From positions 248,001 through 312,000 of the forward strand of contig NC_002578.1 in NCBI RefSeq assembly GCF_000195915.1: a stretch of 64,000 nucleotides of DNA. Reading direction: 5' to 3'. The first letter of the stretch is position 1, and each line of letters starts with the position of its first letter. Shown in pieces: positions 1-7,895 of this stretch. The translations under genes were made by a program, and so were the position numbers. Origin of the DNA: Thermoplasma acidophilum DSM 1728 (GTDB lineage Archaea > Thermoplasmatota > Thermoplasmata > Thermoplasmatales > Thermoplasmataceae). The notes beneath the pieces are model-generated. The model was not told the origin of the DNA. It did not search any database and saw nothing but the letters and a program-made list of their open reading frames with translations.

Positions 1-92
1 ATCAGAAGCCTGAGCGCAGCCTCCTGTCCCCATCCCTTCGTATTGAGCGTTTTGCCCCGCGGGGCATGTATCTCCCTTACCTTTGATTCCAT
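1..92 (-). CDS. hutU: Urocanate hydratase, N-terminal fragment (runs off the window)
   Basis: Reading leftward from the ATG at 92-90 gives a peptide beginning [13 protein letters not shown], followed by a [12 protein letters not shown] stretch. This is the conserved N-terminal pattern of urocanate hydratase (APRG, then KGW-QEAALR-L), the second enzyme of histidine breakdown, which converts urocanate to imidazolonepropionate with NAD as a tightly bound cofactor. Only about 30 codons are visible. The hutH gene 2.1 kb away supports the call. A TATA-like element on the minus strand (139-150) lies about 50 bp upstream of the ATG. Confidence 0.85.
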   Translation of the reverse strand, partial: MESKVREIHAPRGKTLNTKGWGQEAALRLL

Positions 93-208
93 AGATATAA
101 ATTGTATGTCTTTATTTATTTCTTTGCAAATTATTTGTAATTTATATATTGATAAGAGTAATACAGACATATAGTGAAATTTAAATATATTTAATTTCAT
201 GATATGCC
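93..208. promoter_or_regulatory. Divergent promoter region, urocanate hydratase / amino-acid permease
   Basis: This AT-rich gap separates two divergent genes. On the minus strand the sequence at 139-150 reads AATATATAAATT and fits a TATA box for the urocanate hydratase gene. On the plus strand an A/T tract at about 179-192 (core TTTAAATATATTT) lies about 25 bp before the permease ATG, the geometry of a leaderless archaeal transcript. TTTGCAAA at 123-130 is a short palindrome. I found no match here to the larger palindrome upstream of hutH. Confidence 0.55.
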
Positions 209-1615
209 ATGCAGTCTCAGGGTCTGAAACCGAATCAGATAGGGCTGGCTCAGGCAATATTTCAGGGTGTTTCTTATGTTGCGCCTGCAGCCGACGTTGC
301 CATACTCCTGGTGATCACGGCAGGCTTCGCTGCTGGCAGCACACCGCTCGCTGTGCTCTTTGCATGGGCAGTTTACTTCCTGTTTCTGAACGCAAACTAT
401 CAGTTTTCAAAATACACGGGAAGTGCCTCAGGTTACTACGGTTATGTTGCGAAGTCAATGGGTAACAGGGCTGGTTTCATAACAGCACTCTGGTATGTGA
501 TGTTCCAGTTCTTCTCACTTGCCGCTTTTGGCCTTCTGGGATTTGCCACATTCCTCTATTATGTATCGCCATCACTCGAACACATTCCGTATATATGGAT
601 AGCGTTCGTGGCGGTTGTTGCATTTTTCACATTCTATCTTGGTTACAGAGGGCTGAGGCCTTCCTTAAATTATTCCATGATAAGTGCATCCATTGAAATA
701 GGCTTTCTCATAATAATGAGCCTGATCATTGCCATCCGTGCGGGCCCTGCAAACACGTTCAGCGTTTTCACATTGAAGCCCATTAATGGAGATTTCTCCC
801 TTCTATTCTTTGCAATGATATTCTCAATACCGCTCTTTGCAGGATCCGGTACGGTCATAACACTGGCCGAGGAAACCAGGGGATCAATAAGAACGATACG
901 CAGATCTATTTGGATTTCGATGTTAGTTCTTCTTGCTGCACTCCTGCTGCCAGCATACGCCTTGACGGTTGGCTTCGGGGTGCCGAATATGTCATCATTC
1001 TCATCATTCCCTGATCCCGGCGTCATAATATTTGAGAGGTATGGGGGCATAGCGGCCGGGATCATACTCATCGTGCTGACCGTCAACAGCTATTTGAGTT
1101 CCAATGTCTCCCTAATGTCCTCCGTTTCACGCGTCATATACTCTCTGGGGAGAGACGGTGTCCTCCCTGAGAGCGTTACGAAGATGCATCCAACACATCA
1201 CTCTCCTTACATTTCGGTGCTCCTGCTGGAGATAGGCGGCATAATAATAGCGATCGTGCCATCCCTCGTTTATGGTCCATTTGAGGGTGCTTTGGTACTC
1301 TTTTCAATAAACATATTCGCCCTGCTGTTCACCCATCTTCTTGTGAATGCATCTCTACCGATATATGTACGTAAGATGAGGTTGAAGCTGAATGCCCTCT
1401 CTCATATAGTTCTGCCTGCGCTTTCGATAGTGGCAGGCTCTGTAATAATATATTATTCTGCCATGACATCGATCACAGAAGGCAATCCAATAACAGCAGC
1501 GGTTATTATAGGGCTTGCCTACGTCCTCTTCGCCACGATCTTCGGATTCGCATACGGCAGCATGAAGCCAGAAAAGATAAGTGAAATAGGAAAATTTGCT
1601 GTGGAGGAGACATGA
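209..1615 (+). CDS. APC-superfamily amino-acid permease
   Basis: This 468-residue integral membrane protein of about 12 hydrophobic segments belongs to the amino acid-polyamine-organocation superfamily. The early segment ([18 protein letters not shown]) resembles the TM1 substrate-binding region of APC carriers, and the middle contains the family-like pattern [15 protein letters not shown]. It should import an amino acid or amine by secondary transport. Its position between urocanate hydratase and hutH, divergent from the former, suggests histidine or urocanate as substrate; that is inference from context only. The ATG at 209 is preferred over the out-of-frame ATG at 199 because its frame gives the full membrane protein and the TATA element is correctly spaced. 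Confidence 0.85.
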   Translation: MQSQGLKPNQIGLAQAIFQGVSYVAPAADVAILLVITAGFAAGSTPLAVLFAWAVYFLFLNANYQFSKYTGSASGYYGYVAKSMGNRAGFITALWYVMFQFFSLAAFGLLGFATFLYYVSPSLEHIPYIWIAFVAVVAFFTFYLGYRGLRPSLNYSMISASIEIGFLIIMSLIIAIRAGPANTFSVFTLKPINGDFSLLFFAMIFSIPLFAGSGTVITLAEETRGSIRTIRRSIWISMLVLLAALLLPAYALTVGFGVPNMSSFSSFPDPGVIIFERYGGIAAGIILIVLTVNSYLSSNVSLMSSVSRVIYSLGRDGVLPESVTKMHPTHHSPYISVLLLEIGGIIIAIVPSLVYGPFEGALVLFSINIFALLFTHLLVNASLPIYVRKMRLKLNALSHIVLPALSIVAGSVIIYYSAMTSITEGNPITAAVIIGLAYVLFATIFGFAYGSMKPEKISEIGKFAVEET

Positions 1616-1685
1616 TCCCTTGAGAACTAATTTTATAAACCGTGATCTCAATAAGATTAAATATCAATTTATAATTGATTTAATC

Positions 1686-2030
1686 ATGAAGAACATAGCT
1701 GTGATAGTCTCGTCCGGTAAAAACGAGAAGGAAAAGGTGCTGACAGCTCTTACATTTGCCAATGTGGCCAAGAAGAACAAGCTGTTCAATGACGTGACGC
1801 TGATACTTTTTGGTCCAGTTGAGAAGCTTGTTGCCGAAGGCGACAAGGATGTGCTGAAGATGCTCGATGATTTTGCATCACTAGGTGAAAAACCCGTGGC
1901 ATGCCAGGTAGTGGCCAACAATTTCAACATAACTACTGATCTTCAGAAGCTACAGAATCTTAAAGTTGACATGGTCGGGCCGATCATAAAGGATCTTGCC
2001 GAGAAGGACTATGAATTCTTAACCTTCTAA
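1686..2030 (+). CDS. DsrE-like small protein
   Basis: A 114-residue soluble protein. It starts MKNIAVIVSSGKNEKEKVL, alternates strands and helices, and has an internal VTLILFGPVEKL segment. This layout resembles DsrE/DsrF-type proteins, small alpha/beta proteins used in sulfur relay or of unknown role. I see no conserved catalytic cysteine in the position used by DsrE; the single cysteine is in the ...VACQVV... segment, so sulfur transfer is not established. The frame is open upstream to 1596, but the ATG at 1686 is chosen because it begins a typical first beta strand and an AT-rich promoter-like tract precedes it (1654-1680). A hairpin and T-tract follow the stop. Confidence 0.6.
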   Translation: MKNIAVIVSSGKNEKEKVLTALTFANVAKKNKLFNDVTLILFGPVEKLVAEGDKDVLKMLDDFASLGEKPVACQVVANNFNITTDLQKLQNLKVDMVGPIIKDLAEKDYEFLTF

Positions 2031-2052
2031 AATTTTTGTAGCGGATTCATAG

Positions 2053-2084
2053 GCCTGAAACAGGCGTTAAAGATTTCTATTTTT
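2053..2084 (+). terminator. Probable terminator after the DsrE-like gene
   Basis: GCCTG (2053-2057), a three-base loop and CAGGC (2061-2065) form a perfect 5-bp hairpin, followed by a T-rich tract at about 2074-2083. The site lies 23 bp past the stop codon. Archaeal termination usually depends on the T-tract; the hairpin may be incidental. Confidence 0.5.
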
Positions 2085-2101
2085 GGATAAGCGGAATTCC
2101 A

Positions 2102-2214
2102 CAATGGCAGAACTTTGAATTCATGCCATTGCGGCGGCCGATCCGCCTCCGGTTGTCTGCCTGCACAGGATGATATGACTATCAGGCAGATAGAATCCGG
2201 GGTTCCAGCCGGAT
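2102..2214. repeat. Cluster of four inverted repeats between convergent genes
   Basis: Four successive stems can be drawn in the gap between the DsrE-like gene and hutH. They are CAATGGCA/TGCCATTG (2102-2109 with 2124-2131, 8 bp), GGCGG/CCGCC (2133-2137 with 2143-2147), TCTGCCTG/CAGGCAGA (2156-2163 with 2183-2190, 8 bp) and ATCCGG/CCGGAT (2195-2200 with 2209-2214). The first and second share the edge base at 2131. The stretch is clearly richer in G+C than other intergenic DNA here. It may be a two-way termination zone or a small structured RNA; no protein is evident. Confidence 0.5.
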
Positions 2215-2220
2215 AGCAGA

Positions 2221-3711
2221 TCATGGAAGGGCCGATATGAATTCTTTCTTGTCCATCATCTTTCTTATTGTCTCTATATCGAAGGAAGGCGGTCTGTCGT
2301 GATCCAGCTTTTCCACTTTCTCCCTTATCTTCTCGTAGATCTTTCTGGTGGAGGGGGACATCCCTTTATCCGTAAACTCCAGCGCCTGTGATCCAAGTAG
2401 GTACTCTATCGCTATAATGTATCGGACGTTGTCGATGATCTCCAGCAGCTTGAGCGATCCAGTAGCACCCATGCTCACGTGATCCTCCTGGTTAGCTGAT
2501 GTCGGTATTGTGTCCGCAGATGAAGGATATGCCAGCACCTTATTCCTGTTGCACAATGCTGCTGCCGTATACTGTGGTATCATGTAACCCGAATTGAGGC
2601 CGCTGTCCGGCGTCAGGAAGGGGGGCAGACCGCTGAGGTTCGTGTCCACGAGCCGGGCTATGCGCCTCTCCACCATATTGCCCAGGTCTGTCAGCGCTAT
2701 CGCCAGAAAGTCAGCCGCCAGCGCCACCGGCTCGCCATGGAAGTTACCGCCAGAAACAACCTCCTCGCCGTTGAACAGGGGATTGTCTGTTGCGGAATTT
2801 ATCTCTACGGAGAGGACGTTCTCAACATAGTCGATCACATCCGCAACCGATCCGTATACCTGCGGTATGCATCTGAGCGTATAGGCATCCTGAACCTTCA
2901 CGCTGTCTGCTCTCTTAACTATATCGCTTCCCGTGAGGTATTCCCTGAACCGGTTACCTATTGCCACCTGACCAAGATGAGGCCTTGCCCCCAGAATCCA
3001 CGGGGTGAAGGCCTTTGAAGTTCCGCCTAGGGCCTCGAATGAGAGGAGCGCGGATCTTATGGCATTTTCAAGAATATCGTGCGCATCCATCACTGCTATG
3101 CTGAGTATGCCTGACATGAACGAGGTGCCGTTTATCAGGGCCACACCCTCCTTTTCCTTGAACTGGTACGGCTTGAGGCCTGCCTTTTCCAGTGCTCTGG
3201 CCGAATCCATAAGGCGCCCTTCAAAGAACGCCTTGCCCTCACCCATCATCGCCAGGCCTATGTGTGCCAGAGGTGCCAGATCACCGCTTGCACCGACAGA
3301 ACCATATTTTGGAACGGCTGGGATCACATCCCTGTTGAGCATCTCGACCATCATGTTCAGGAGATCAGCCGATACCGCGGAATAACCGGCGGCAAGGCTG
3401 TTCAACCGCACCGCCATTATGGCTCTCACGTATCTATTTTCAAGGTAATCCCCCACCCCGGATGAATGGCTCCTGATGAGATTCTTCTGAAGTTCGATCT
3501 CCTGATCCCTCTCGATATGGACGTTGAGAAGGCTTCCGAAGCCTGTGTTGACGCCATAAACAGTTTTGCCAGAATTTATCAGTTTTAGAAAGGCCTCGTG
3601 TTTCTCTTCAACCGCCTTGAGGGTATCATCGCTGATACTTACCCGATCGTATTCCACCGCAACGGCGTAGACGTCCTCAACCCTCAGTGATCTGCCATCT
3701 ATCTCTATCAT
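2221..3711 (-). CDS. hutH: Histidine ammonia-lyase
   Basis: This 496-residue enzyme deaminates L-histidine to trans-urocanate, the first step of histidine catabolism. The Ala141-Ser142-Gly143 triplet inside GSVGASGDLAPLAH is the tripeptide that cyclises to the MIO electrophilic cofactor. YGVNTGFG near residue 52 contains the conserved active-site tyrosine, and the C-terminal half carries the usual QYTAAAL and SANQEDHVSMG blocks. Length is normal for the family and the gene looks intact. It diverges from a small winged-helix gene with a 9-bp inverted repeat between them, so substrate-dependent regulation is likely. Urocanate hydratase near position 1 provides the next step. Confidence 0.97.
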   Translation of the reverse strand: MIEIDGRSLRVEDVYAVAVEYDRVSISDDTLKAVEEKHEAFLKLINSGKTVYGVNTGFGSLLNVHIERDQEIELQKNLIRSHSSGVGDYLENRYVRAIMAVRLNSLAAGYSAVSADLLNMMVEMLNRDVIPAVPKYGSVGASGDLAPLAHIGLAMMGEGKAFFEGRLMDSARALEKAGLKPYQFKEKEGVALINGTSFMSGILSIAVMDAHDILENAIRSALLSFEALGGTSKAFTPWILGARPHLGQVAIGNRFREYLTGSDIVKRADSVKVQDAYTLRCIPQVYGSVADVIDYVENVLSVEINSATDNPLFNGEEVVSGGNFHGEPVALAADFLAIALTDLGNMVERRIARLVDTNLSGLPPFLTPDSGLNSGYMIPQYTAAALCNRNKVLAYPSSADTIPTSANQEDHVSMGATGSLKLLEIIDNVRYIIAIEYLLGSQALEFTDKGMSPSTRKIYEKIREKVEKLDHDRPPSFDIETIRKMMDKKEFISALP

Positions 3712-3754
3712 ACAGTTGAAAGTAAAACGGACGATATGTTTTTTTGCTGCATTC

Positions 3755-3843
3755 TAATTTTTTTAACAGGTGAGCGGCAGAATGTTGCATTGTGCAGCCT
3801 GTTTTGCAGTATTTCACAATGCATCTATCATAAATTTTTTATA
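3755..3843. promoter_or_regulatory. Divergent hutH / winged-helix promoter with operator-like palindrome
   Basis: A perfect 9-bp inverted repeat, TGCATTGTG at 3786-3794 and CACAATGCA at 3815-3823, lies midway between two TATA-like tracts. One is on the minus strand at 3755-3766 (hutH) and one on the plus strand at about 3834-3843 (TTTTTTATAT, the small regulator gene). The near-symmetric position upstream of both elements suits an operator or activator site. Binding by the adjacent winged-helix protein is inference. Confidence 0.55.
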
Positions 3844-3863
3844 TCCGGCGGCGGTGAGGATAT

Positions 3864-4100
3864 GTGTATCCTACAGTGGACATAAGAGAGTTTCCTCTAT
3901 CCGTCAGGCTGGTATTTTCGTATCTGAAGAACGAGAAGATATCCGATGTAGCTCACATAATGGAATCCACCGGGCTTTCACGGCGATCTGTGATGTATGC
4001 CGTCAAGGTCCTCAGGGATGCCAACCTGATCGATATTCAGATATGTCTATCGGACACACGCAGAAGATACTACTGCATAAAGATATCCGGTGAACACTAG
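3864..4100 (+). CDS. Small winged-helix transcriptional regulator
   Basis: A 78-residue protein consisting of little more than one winged helix-turn-helix. A helical lead (PLSVRLVFSYLKNEKISDVA) is followed by a recognition-helix-like segment (TGLSRRSVMYAVKVLRDANL), then a two-stranded wing ending SDTRRRYYCIK. This resembles minimal MarR/ArsR-type archaeal regulators without a ligand-binding domain. It diverges from hutH across a short region holding a palindrome, making it a candidate regulator of histidine degradation. The ATG at 3864 follows a TATA element (3834-3843) and a GGTGAGGAT stretch that could act as a ribosome-binding site. Confidence 0.75.
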   Translation: MYPTVDIREFPLSVRLVFSYLKNEKISDVAHIMESTGLSRRSVMYAVKVLRDANLIDIQICLSDTRRRYYCIKISGEH

Positions 4101-4179
4101 AGGCATGATATAATATTTTTCATACACGCATATCCTGCACATTTATCAAATTTGAAGTATTACTAGGTTATAATTGATC

Positions 4180-4518
4180 ATGGATGCTTCGGAAAAACTG
4201 GGGGAGATAAACGATGTTTTCAGGTTGAGCAAGAGAGTGAAGCCTGAACTGACCGACAGGTTCCTTTCGTTCATGGAATCGACACTCGGAAAGGGATCGC
4301 TGGATGTGAAGACAAAGGAGCTCATTGCCCTTTCCCTGTCTTTGGCGCTGCAGTGTGAGTGGTGCATACCCTATCATACTGCCAAATGCCTGGAAGCAGG
4401 CTGCAGTGAAGATGAGATGATTGAAGCCTCTTACATAGCAGCCATAATGGCCGGTACGCCTGCACTGATGAACGTCAAGATCATGGCCGATACGATCGAT
4501 CAGCTGAAGAAGAAGTGA
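4180..4518 (+). CDS. AhpD / carboxymuconolactone decarboxylase-family protein
   Basis: A 112-residue all-helical protein of the CMD/AhpD family. The motif CEWCIPYHTAKCLEAG carries the CxxC pair and the downstream histidine of AhpD-like alkylhydroperoxidases, which use these residues as a peroxide- or disulfide-reducing centre. A role in oxidative-stress defence is therefore plausible, though many family members are uncharacterised. The frame opens with TTG at 4174, but the ATG at 4180 is the better start, with an A/T-rich TATA-like tract just upstream (about 4163-4173). It appears to be a single-gene unit. Confidence 0.8.
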   Translation: MDASEKLGEINDVFRLSKRVKPELTDRFLSFMESTLGKGSLDVKTKELIALSLSLALQCEWCIPYHTAKCLEAGCSEDEMIEASYIAAIMAGTPALMNVKIMADTIDQLKKK

Positions 4519-4647
4519 AAACAGGAATCGATAGCCGTATATTTTGCCATCGATTTATAGCTTATTTATTTCATTTATTTTTCTATTTTTCTAAATATTA
4601 TGGGAAAATTTAAGAATGATAGACATATTCACGCACTATGAAGTCTG

Positions 4648-5181
4648 GTGGTTCACTTTATAGACCTTGAGGATTTGAGGGCCAGGGTTCTTGAAAATAC
4701 CAGAAAGCTTGTTCTTCTGATGAACGAACGCATGGCCCTAGCAAGGCAGATCGCGGCCATCAAGAACGCGAACGGAATGCAGATAAGGGATCCGGAGAGG
4801 GAGGCGGCTGTGAGAAGGGCGCTGATCAGTGAGAATCCGCTGATCAACCTCATATTCGAGGCCACGATCGTGGAGCAGACTGGTTCGCCGCTTATGGATC
4901 GCCCTGTGGAGATATCGGGAAACCGCGATGACCTTTTCCTCGTTCTCGGCCTTTTCCTCTGCAGGCCGGGCATAGAGATACATGGATCGAAGATACCGGA
5001 CAGCTTCGTCAGTGGCTGTTCCATCAGTGGCGGCCATACTGTTCCGTCATCTGGCGCATGTGAGGATACTGTGGACATCGGATCAGGCTTTCCCGTAAAG
5101 ATGGAAGAAAACAGGATGACGATATTCCCGGACCTGATCAGGGTAAAGAACCGCTGCAATTCCATAAGGGTGATATTCTGA
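4648..5181 (+). CDS. AroQ-type chorismate mutase with an uncharacterised C-terminal domain
   Basis: Residues 1-75 are a clear AroQ chorismate mutase, converting chorismate to prephenate. The sequence LEDLRARVLENTRKLVLLMN-ERM-A-QIAAIK is followed by GMQIRDPEREAAV, which supplies the arginines, lysine and glutamate of the helical active site. About 100 further residues (from roughly VEISGNRDDLF to the end) match no family I know. An in-frame stop at 4639-4641 excludes any upstream ATG, so the GTG at 4648 is the best start. It begins a tightly packed operon with prephenate dehydrogenase and DAHP synthase, so the unknown part may be regulatory or may contact TyrA. A promoter-like tract is at 4591-4600. 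Confidence 0.85.
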   Translation: MVHFIDLEDLRARVLENTRKLVLLMNERMALARQIAAIKNANGMQIRDPEREAAVRRALISENPLINLIFEATIVEQTGSPLMDRPVEISGNRDDLFLVLGLFLCRPGIEIHGSKIPDSFVSGCSISGGHTVPSSGACEDTVDIGSGFPVKMEENRMTIFPDLIRVKNRCNSIRVIF

Positions 5182-5768
5182 GGGCAGCCATAATAGGAAA
5201 GGAAGGGCGCCTGGGAAGGGTTCTCTCGTCCATACTTACAGGGAATGGCGTTCAGATCGATGATGGCGCAGATCTGGCGTTTCTCTCAGTTCCCATAAAG
5301 GCAGCAATGGAATACATAGAACGGAGAGACCGTACATACGTGGAGCTATCATCCGTAAAATCAGTATTCAGGAAGTATTCTGGGAGCATAGTCAGCATAC
5401 ATCCATTATTCGGGCCTTCAAGCTACAACGACGGATTGCACAGGACGATCATATTCGTCACAGACATATCAAACGTAAAATATAAAGAGATAATAGAGGA
5501 GATGTTCAGGGGATACGATCTTGTCAGCATGTCAGCTGAAGAACACGATCGGATGATGGTCAGCGATATGGTAATACCGTACCTGATGTCAATGATCGCC
5601 AGAAGGATCGAAGCGGGGTACCATACCCGTTCCTTCGATATGGCAAGGAGTCTGGCTTCGATAGTTGAGGGAGAGAATCCGGAGGTAGTTATGGATACCA
5701 TAAGGTTGAATCCATTCTCTGGCATGGCCAGGGATATGATCAACGATGTCATGAGCGTGATACCATGA
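5178..5768 (+). CDS. tyrA: Prephenate dehydrogenase (start codon unresolved)
   Basis: The translation AAIIGKEGRLGRVL begins with a Rossmann-type dinucleotide site. It is followed by AFLSVPIKAAMEYI, ELSSVKSVF and SIHPLFGP, the standard order of TyrA motifs, so the enzyme should oxidise prephenate to 4-hydroxyphenylpyruvate for tyrosine synthesis. The first in-frame ATG (5307) would delete the whole nucleotide-binding motif. Between the in-frame stop at 5061 and 5307 there is no ATG, GTG or TTG. Initiation at CTG 5178 or ATT 5175, next to a GGTGAT sequence (5169-5174) resembling a Shine-Dalgarno site, or a -1 frameshift from the upstream mutase, must be invoked. The 3' end overlaps the DAHP synthase start (ATGA). 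Confidence 0.8.
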   Translation: MRAAIIGKEGRLGRVLSSILTGNGVQIDDGADLAFLSVPIKAAMEYIERRDRTYVELSSVKSVFRKYSGSIVSIHPLFGPSSYNDGLHRTIIFVTDISNVKYKEIIEEMFRGYDLVSMSAEEHDRMMVSDMVIPYLMSMIARRIEAGYHTRSFDMARSLASIVEGENPEVVMDTIRLNPFSGMARDMINDVMSVIP

Positions 5769-6700
5769 TAGTCATAGCAAGGGATGATAACGATAGGAAG
5801 ATGATCCAGGAGGATCTTGAAAAAACCGGATCAGAATACCGTATGATAAAACTGTACGATAACTACGTCTTCATATCGCAGGAAGGCGGAGAGAGCGGAG
5901 AACGGCTCTATTCCAAGAAATTCCGTGAAAAGAGCGTGGTGGATGTTTCAGGACTGCGCATAGGCGAGGGCCTCGTGGTTGCAGCCGGGCCATGCTCGGT
6001 GGAGAATGAGGCCATGATACTTGATATTGCCAGATCGGTAAAGGCCGCCGGTGCAGATATGATACGTGGCGGTGCGTTCAAGCCGAGGACATCACCGTAT
6101 TCTTTCCAGGGCCTGGCGGAGAAGGGCATAGAATATCTCGTGGAGGCGAGGGAAGAAACCGGCCTGCCCATAGTCACGGAGATAATGAATCCGGAGTATT
6201 ACAGGTACTTCGACAGGGTGGACATGCTGCAGGTCGGTTCAAGAAACGCGCAGAACTTTGATCTCCTTCGCTTTCTGGGAAAGCAGAAGAAGCCTGTTCT
6301 GCTGAAGAACGGCATGGGCAACACGGCCAGGGAATGGCTGGAAACCGCAGAATACATATTGTCTGGAGGGAACGGAAATGTTGTGCTGTGCTACAGGGGC
6401 GTGCGTGGCATAGAGAACTCAACACGCTTCACGATGAACGTTGGGAGCATAATATACGCAAAATCCGAAACGCATCTACCCATATGCGCCGATCCCAGCC
6501 ATGCTTCTGGAAGGCGCGATTTCGTGGAATCGATGGCCCTTGCATCGGTTGCGGCCGGTGCAGACATGCTCGAAATAGAGGTGCACAATGACCCAGACAA
6601 CGCGCTATCTGATTCAGAACAGCAAATAAGGCCTGTTGATCTGAAGAGGATCATAGAAAAGGCAAGAGCCCTAAAAGATCTGCTGTCTCATGAAATATAA
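5765..6700 (+). CDS. 3-deoxy-D-arabino-heptulosonate 7-phosphate synthase
   Basis: A 311-residue type I-beta DAHP synthase, which condenses phosphoenolpyruvate with erythrose 4-phosphate to open the shikimate pathway. The barrel shows AAGPCSVE (74-80), RGGAFKPRTSPYSFQG (101-116), QVGSRNAQNFDLL, PVLLKNGM, ICADPSHASGRR and EIEVHNDP, which contain the PEP/sugar-phosphate and metal ligands. Residues 1 to about 60 form a small ferredoxin-like domain of the kind that gives feedback control in bacterial homologues. Its ATG overlaps the TGA of prephenate dehydrogenase, so the two are translationally coupled. The 3' end overlaps the convergent radical SAM gene by 13 bp. Confidence 0.95.
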   Translation: MIVIARDDNDRKMIQEDLEKTGSEYRMIKLYDNYVFISQEGGESGERLYSKKFREKSVVDVSGLRIGEGLVVAAGPCSVENEAMILDIARSVKAAGADMIRGGAFKPRTSPYSFQGLAEKGIEYLVEAREETGLPIVTEIMNPEYYRYFDRVDMLQVGSRNAQNFDLLRFLGKQKKPVLLKNGMGNTAREWLETAEYILSGGNGNVVLCYRGVRGIENSTRFTMNVGSIIYAKSETHLPICADPSHASGRRDFVESMALASVAAGADMLEIEVHNDPDNALSDSEQQIRPVDLKRIIEKARALKDLLSHEI

Positions 6701-7749
6701 TCTGCCCTTTTTTCCTTCATAAGGGGGATTTGCGGATCGTAACCACATTTTTTGCACCTCCCATTTCTGTCAAGCCCGATGACCTTTGATGAGAAGACGA
6801 AGCGCTCTATGAGCAGGTTTCCGCAGTTCGGACAGTAGGTATTCTCGCCATAGCCCGGAACGTTTCCGATGTATACGTATTTGAATCCCATGGAGACCGC
6901 AAGGTCATGGTGCTTTCTGAGCGTTTCCACTGGCGTATCGGGGAGATCCATCATGCGGTAATCCGGATGGAACCTGAGAAAACTTATTGGCACGTACTCA
7001 CCAAGTATATCCATAATCCTTTCTAACATGGTGCGTGCATCTTCCAGCCGATCGCCAACTTCTGGCACAACCAGATCCGTTACCTCAACGTGTATGCCCG
7101 CTGATTTCAGGTTGGCAAGCGTTTCGAATATCGGGCGAGCTGACGGAACGGATATGTACTTCCTGTAGAACTCATCGCTCGCATTCCCCTTGAAATCCAC
7201 TGTTGCAGCATCCAGGAAATCCCTTGCGTAGTCTATTGCCTCCGGGGTCTCGAAGCCATTGGTAACGAAGATGTTGATAAGCCCGTGCCTTCTCGCGATA
7301 ACTCCAATATCATGCGCGTACTCCATGAATATGCTGGGTTCATTGTAGGTGTAGGCGATTCCCTGGCAACCCATGCTCAGCGCCTCTTCAACTATCTCCT
7401 CCGGATCGTAATGGTATCCAGTTATGGTCCTTCTCTGGCTTATATCATAGTTCTGGCAGTACTGGCATGCGAAGCTGCAGCCAACGGTGCTGAGTGAGAA
7501 TATTCTAGCCCCAGGATACATGTGCAGCACAGGCTTCTTTTCTATCGGATCAACGTTGATGGCTGCTGGCAGGCCGTAAACAAGCAGGTACAGATCACCA
7601 TCTATGTTCTTTCTTACACCGCAGAATCCCGTTTTGCCAGGTTTCAGCCTGCAGTACCTGCTGCACGCTGTACATTCCACCGAATCAACGATTTTACTGT
7701 AAAGCTTTGCCTTTACCGGCCGGTTAACCACAGCCTGATCCAATGCCAT
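6688..7749 (-). CDS. AmmeMemoRadiSam-type radical SAM enzyme
   Basis: The protein has the radical SAM cluster motif CSFACQYC (Cys91, 95 and 98 from the chosen start). It is preceded by a cysteine-rich block (C26, C29, C33, C43) and ends in a zinc-ribbon-like CPNCG...CKKCG pair. This is the layout of the AmmeMemoRadiSam system protein, formerly annotated as a pyruvate formate-lyase activating enzyme; its substrate is unknown to me. The frame is open to a TTG at 7767, but the ATG at 7749 gives the usual short lead before the first cysteines. Neither AMMECR1 nor Memo partner is adjacent. Confidence 0.85.
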   Translation of the reverse strand: MALDQAVVNRPVKAKLYSKIVDSVECTACSRYCRLKPGKTGFCGVRKNIDGDLYLLVYGLPAAINVDPIEKKPVLHMYPGARIFSLSTVGCSFACQYCQNYDISQRRTITGYHYDPEEIVEEALSMGCQGIAYTYNEPSIFMEYAHDIGVIARRHGLINIFVTNGFETPEAIDYARDFLDAATVDFKGNASDEFYRKYISVPSARPIFETLANLKSAGIHVEVTDLVVPEVGDRLEDARTMLERIMDILGEYVPISFLRFHPDYRMMDLPDTPVETLRKHHDLAVSMGFKYVYIGNVPGYGENTYCPNCGNLLIERFVFSSKVIGLDRNGRCKKCGYDPQIPLMKEKRADYIS

Positions 7750-7895
7750 TCCATACCATGCAATCAATCAAATGCAGGCATTTAGCTGTTTCGAATTTCT
7801 TGCAATCGCATTTTTTCGTTGGTCAATGCCTAAAAGATCAGGGCGAAAACATGAAGCGAAGAATGTTTAAATAACTGGCTCATTATTCGACTCTC

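Noticed and set aside
2191-2214. GGTTCCA in a small hairpin, resembling the T-loop of a tRNA.
   Set aside because: Stem length and register do not fit a T-arm and no cloverleaf can be drawn around it on either strand.
2027-2224. A 65-codon minus-strand frame across the hairpin cluster.
   Set aside because: The composition is not protein-like and the frame runs through several inverted repeats; structure explains the region better.
4638-4670. A 10-codon ATG frame overlapping the chorismate mutase start, considered as an attenuator leader.
   Set aside because: It has no run of aromatic codons and no alternative hairpins nearby, so attenuation is not supported.
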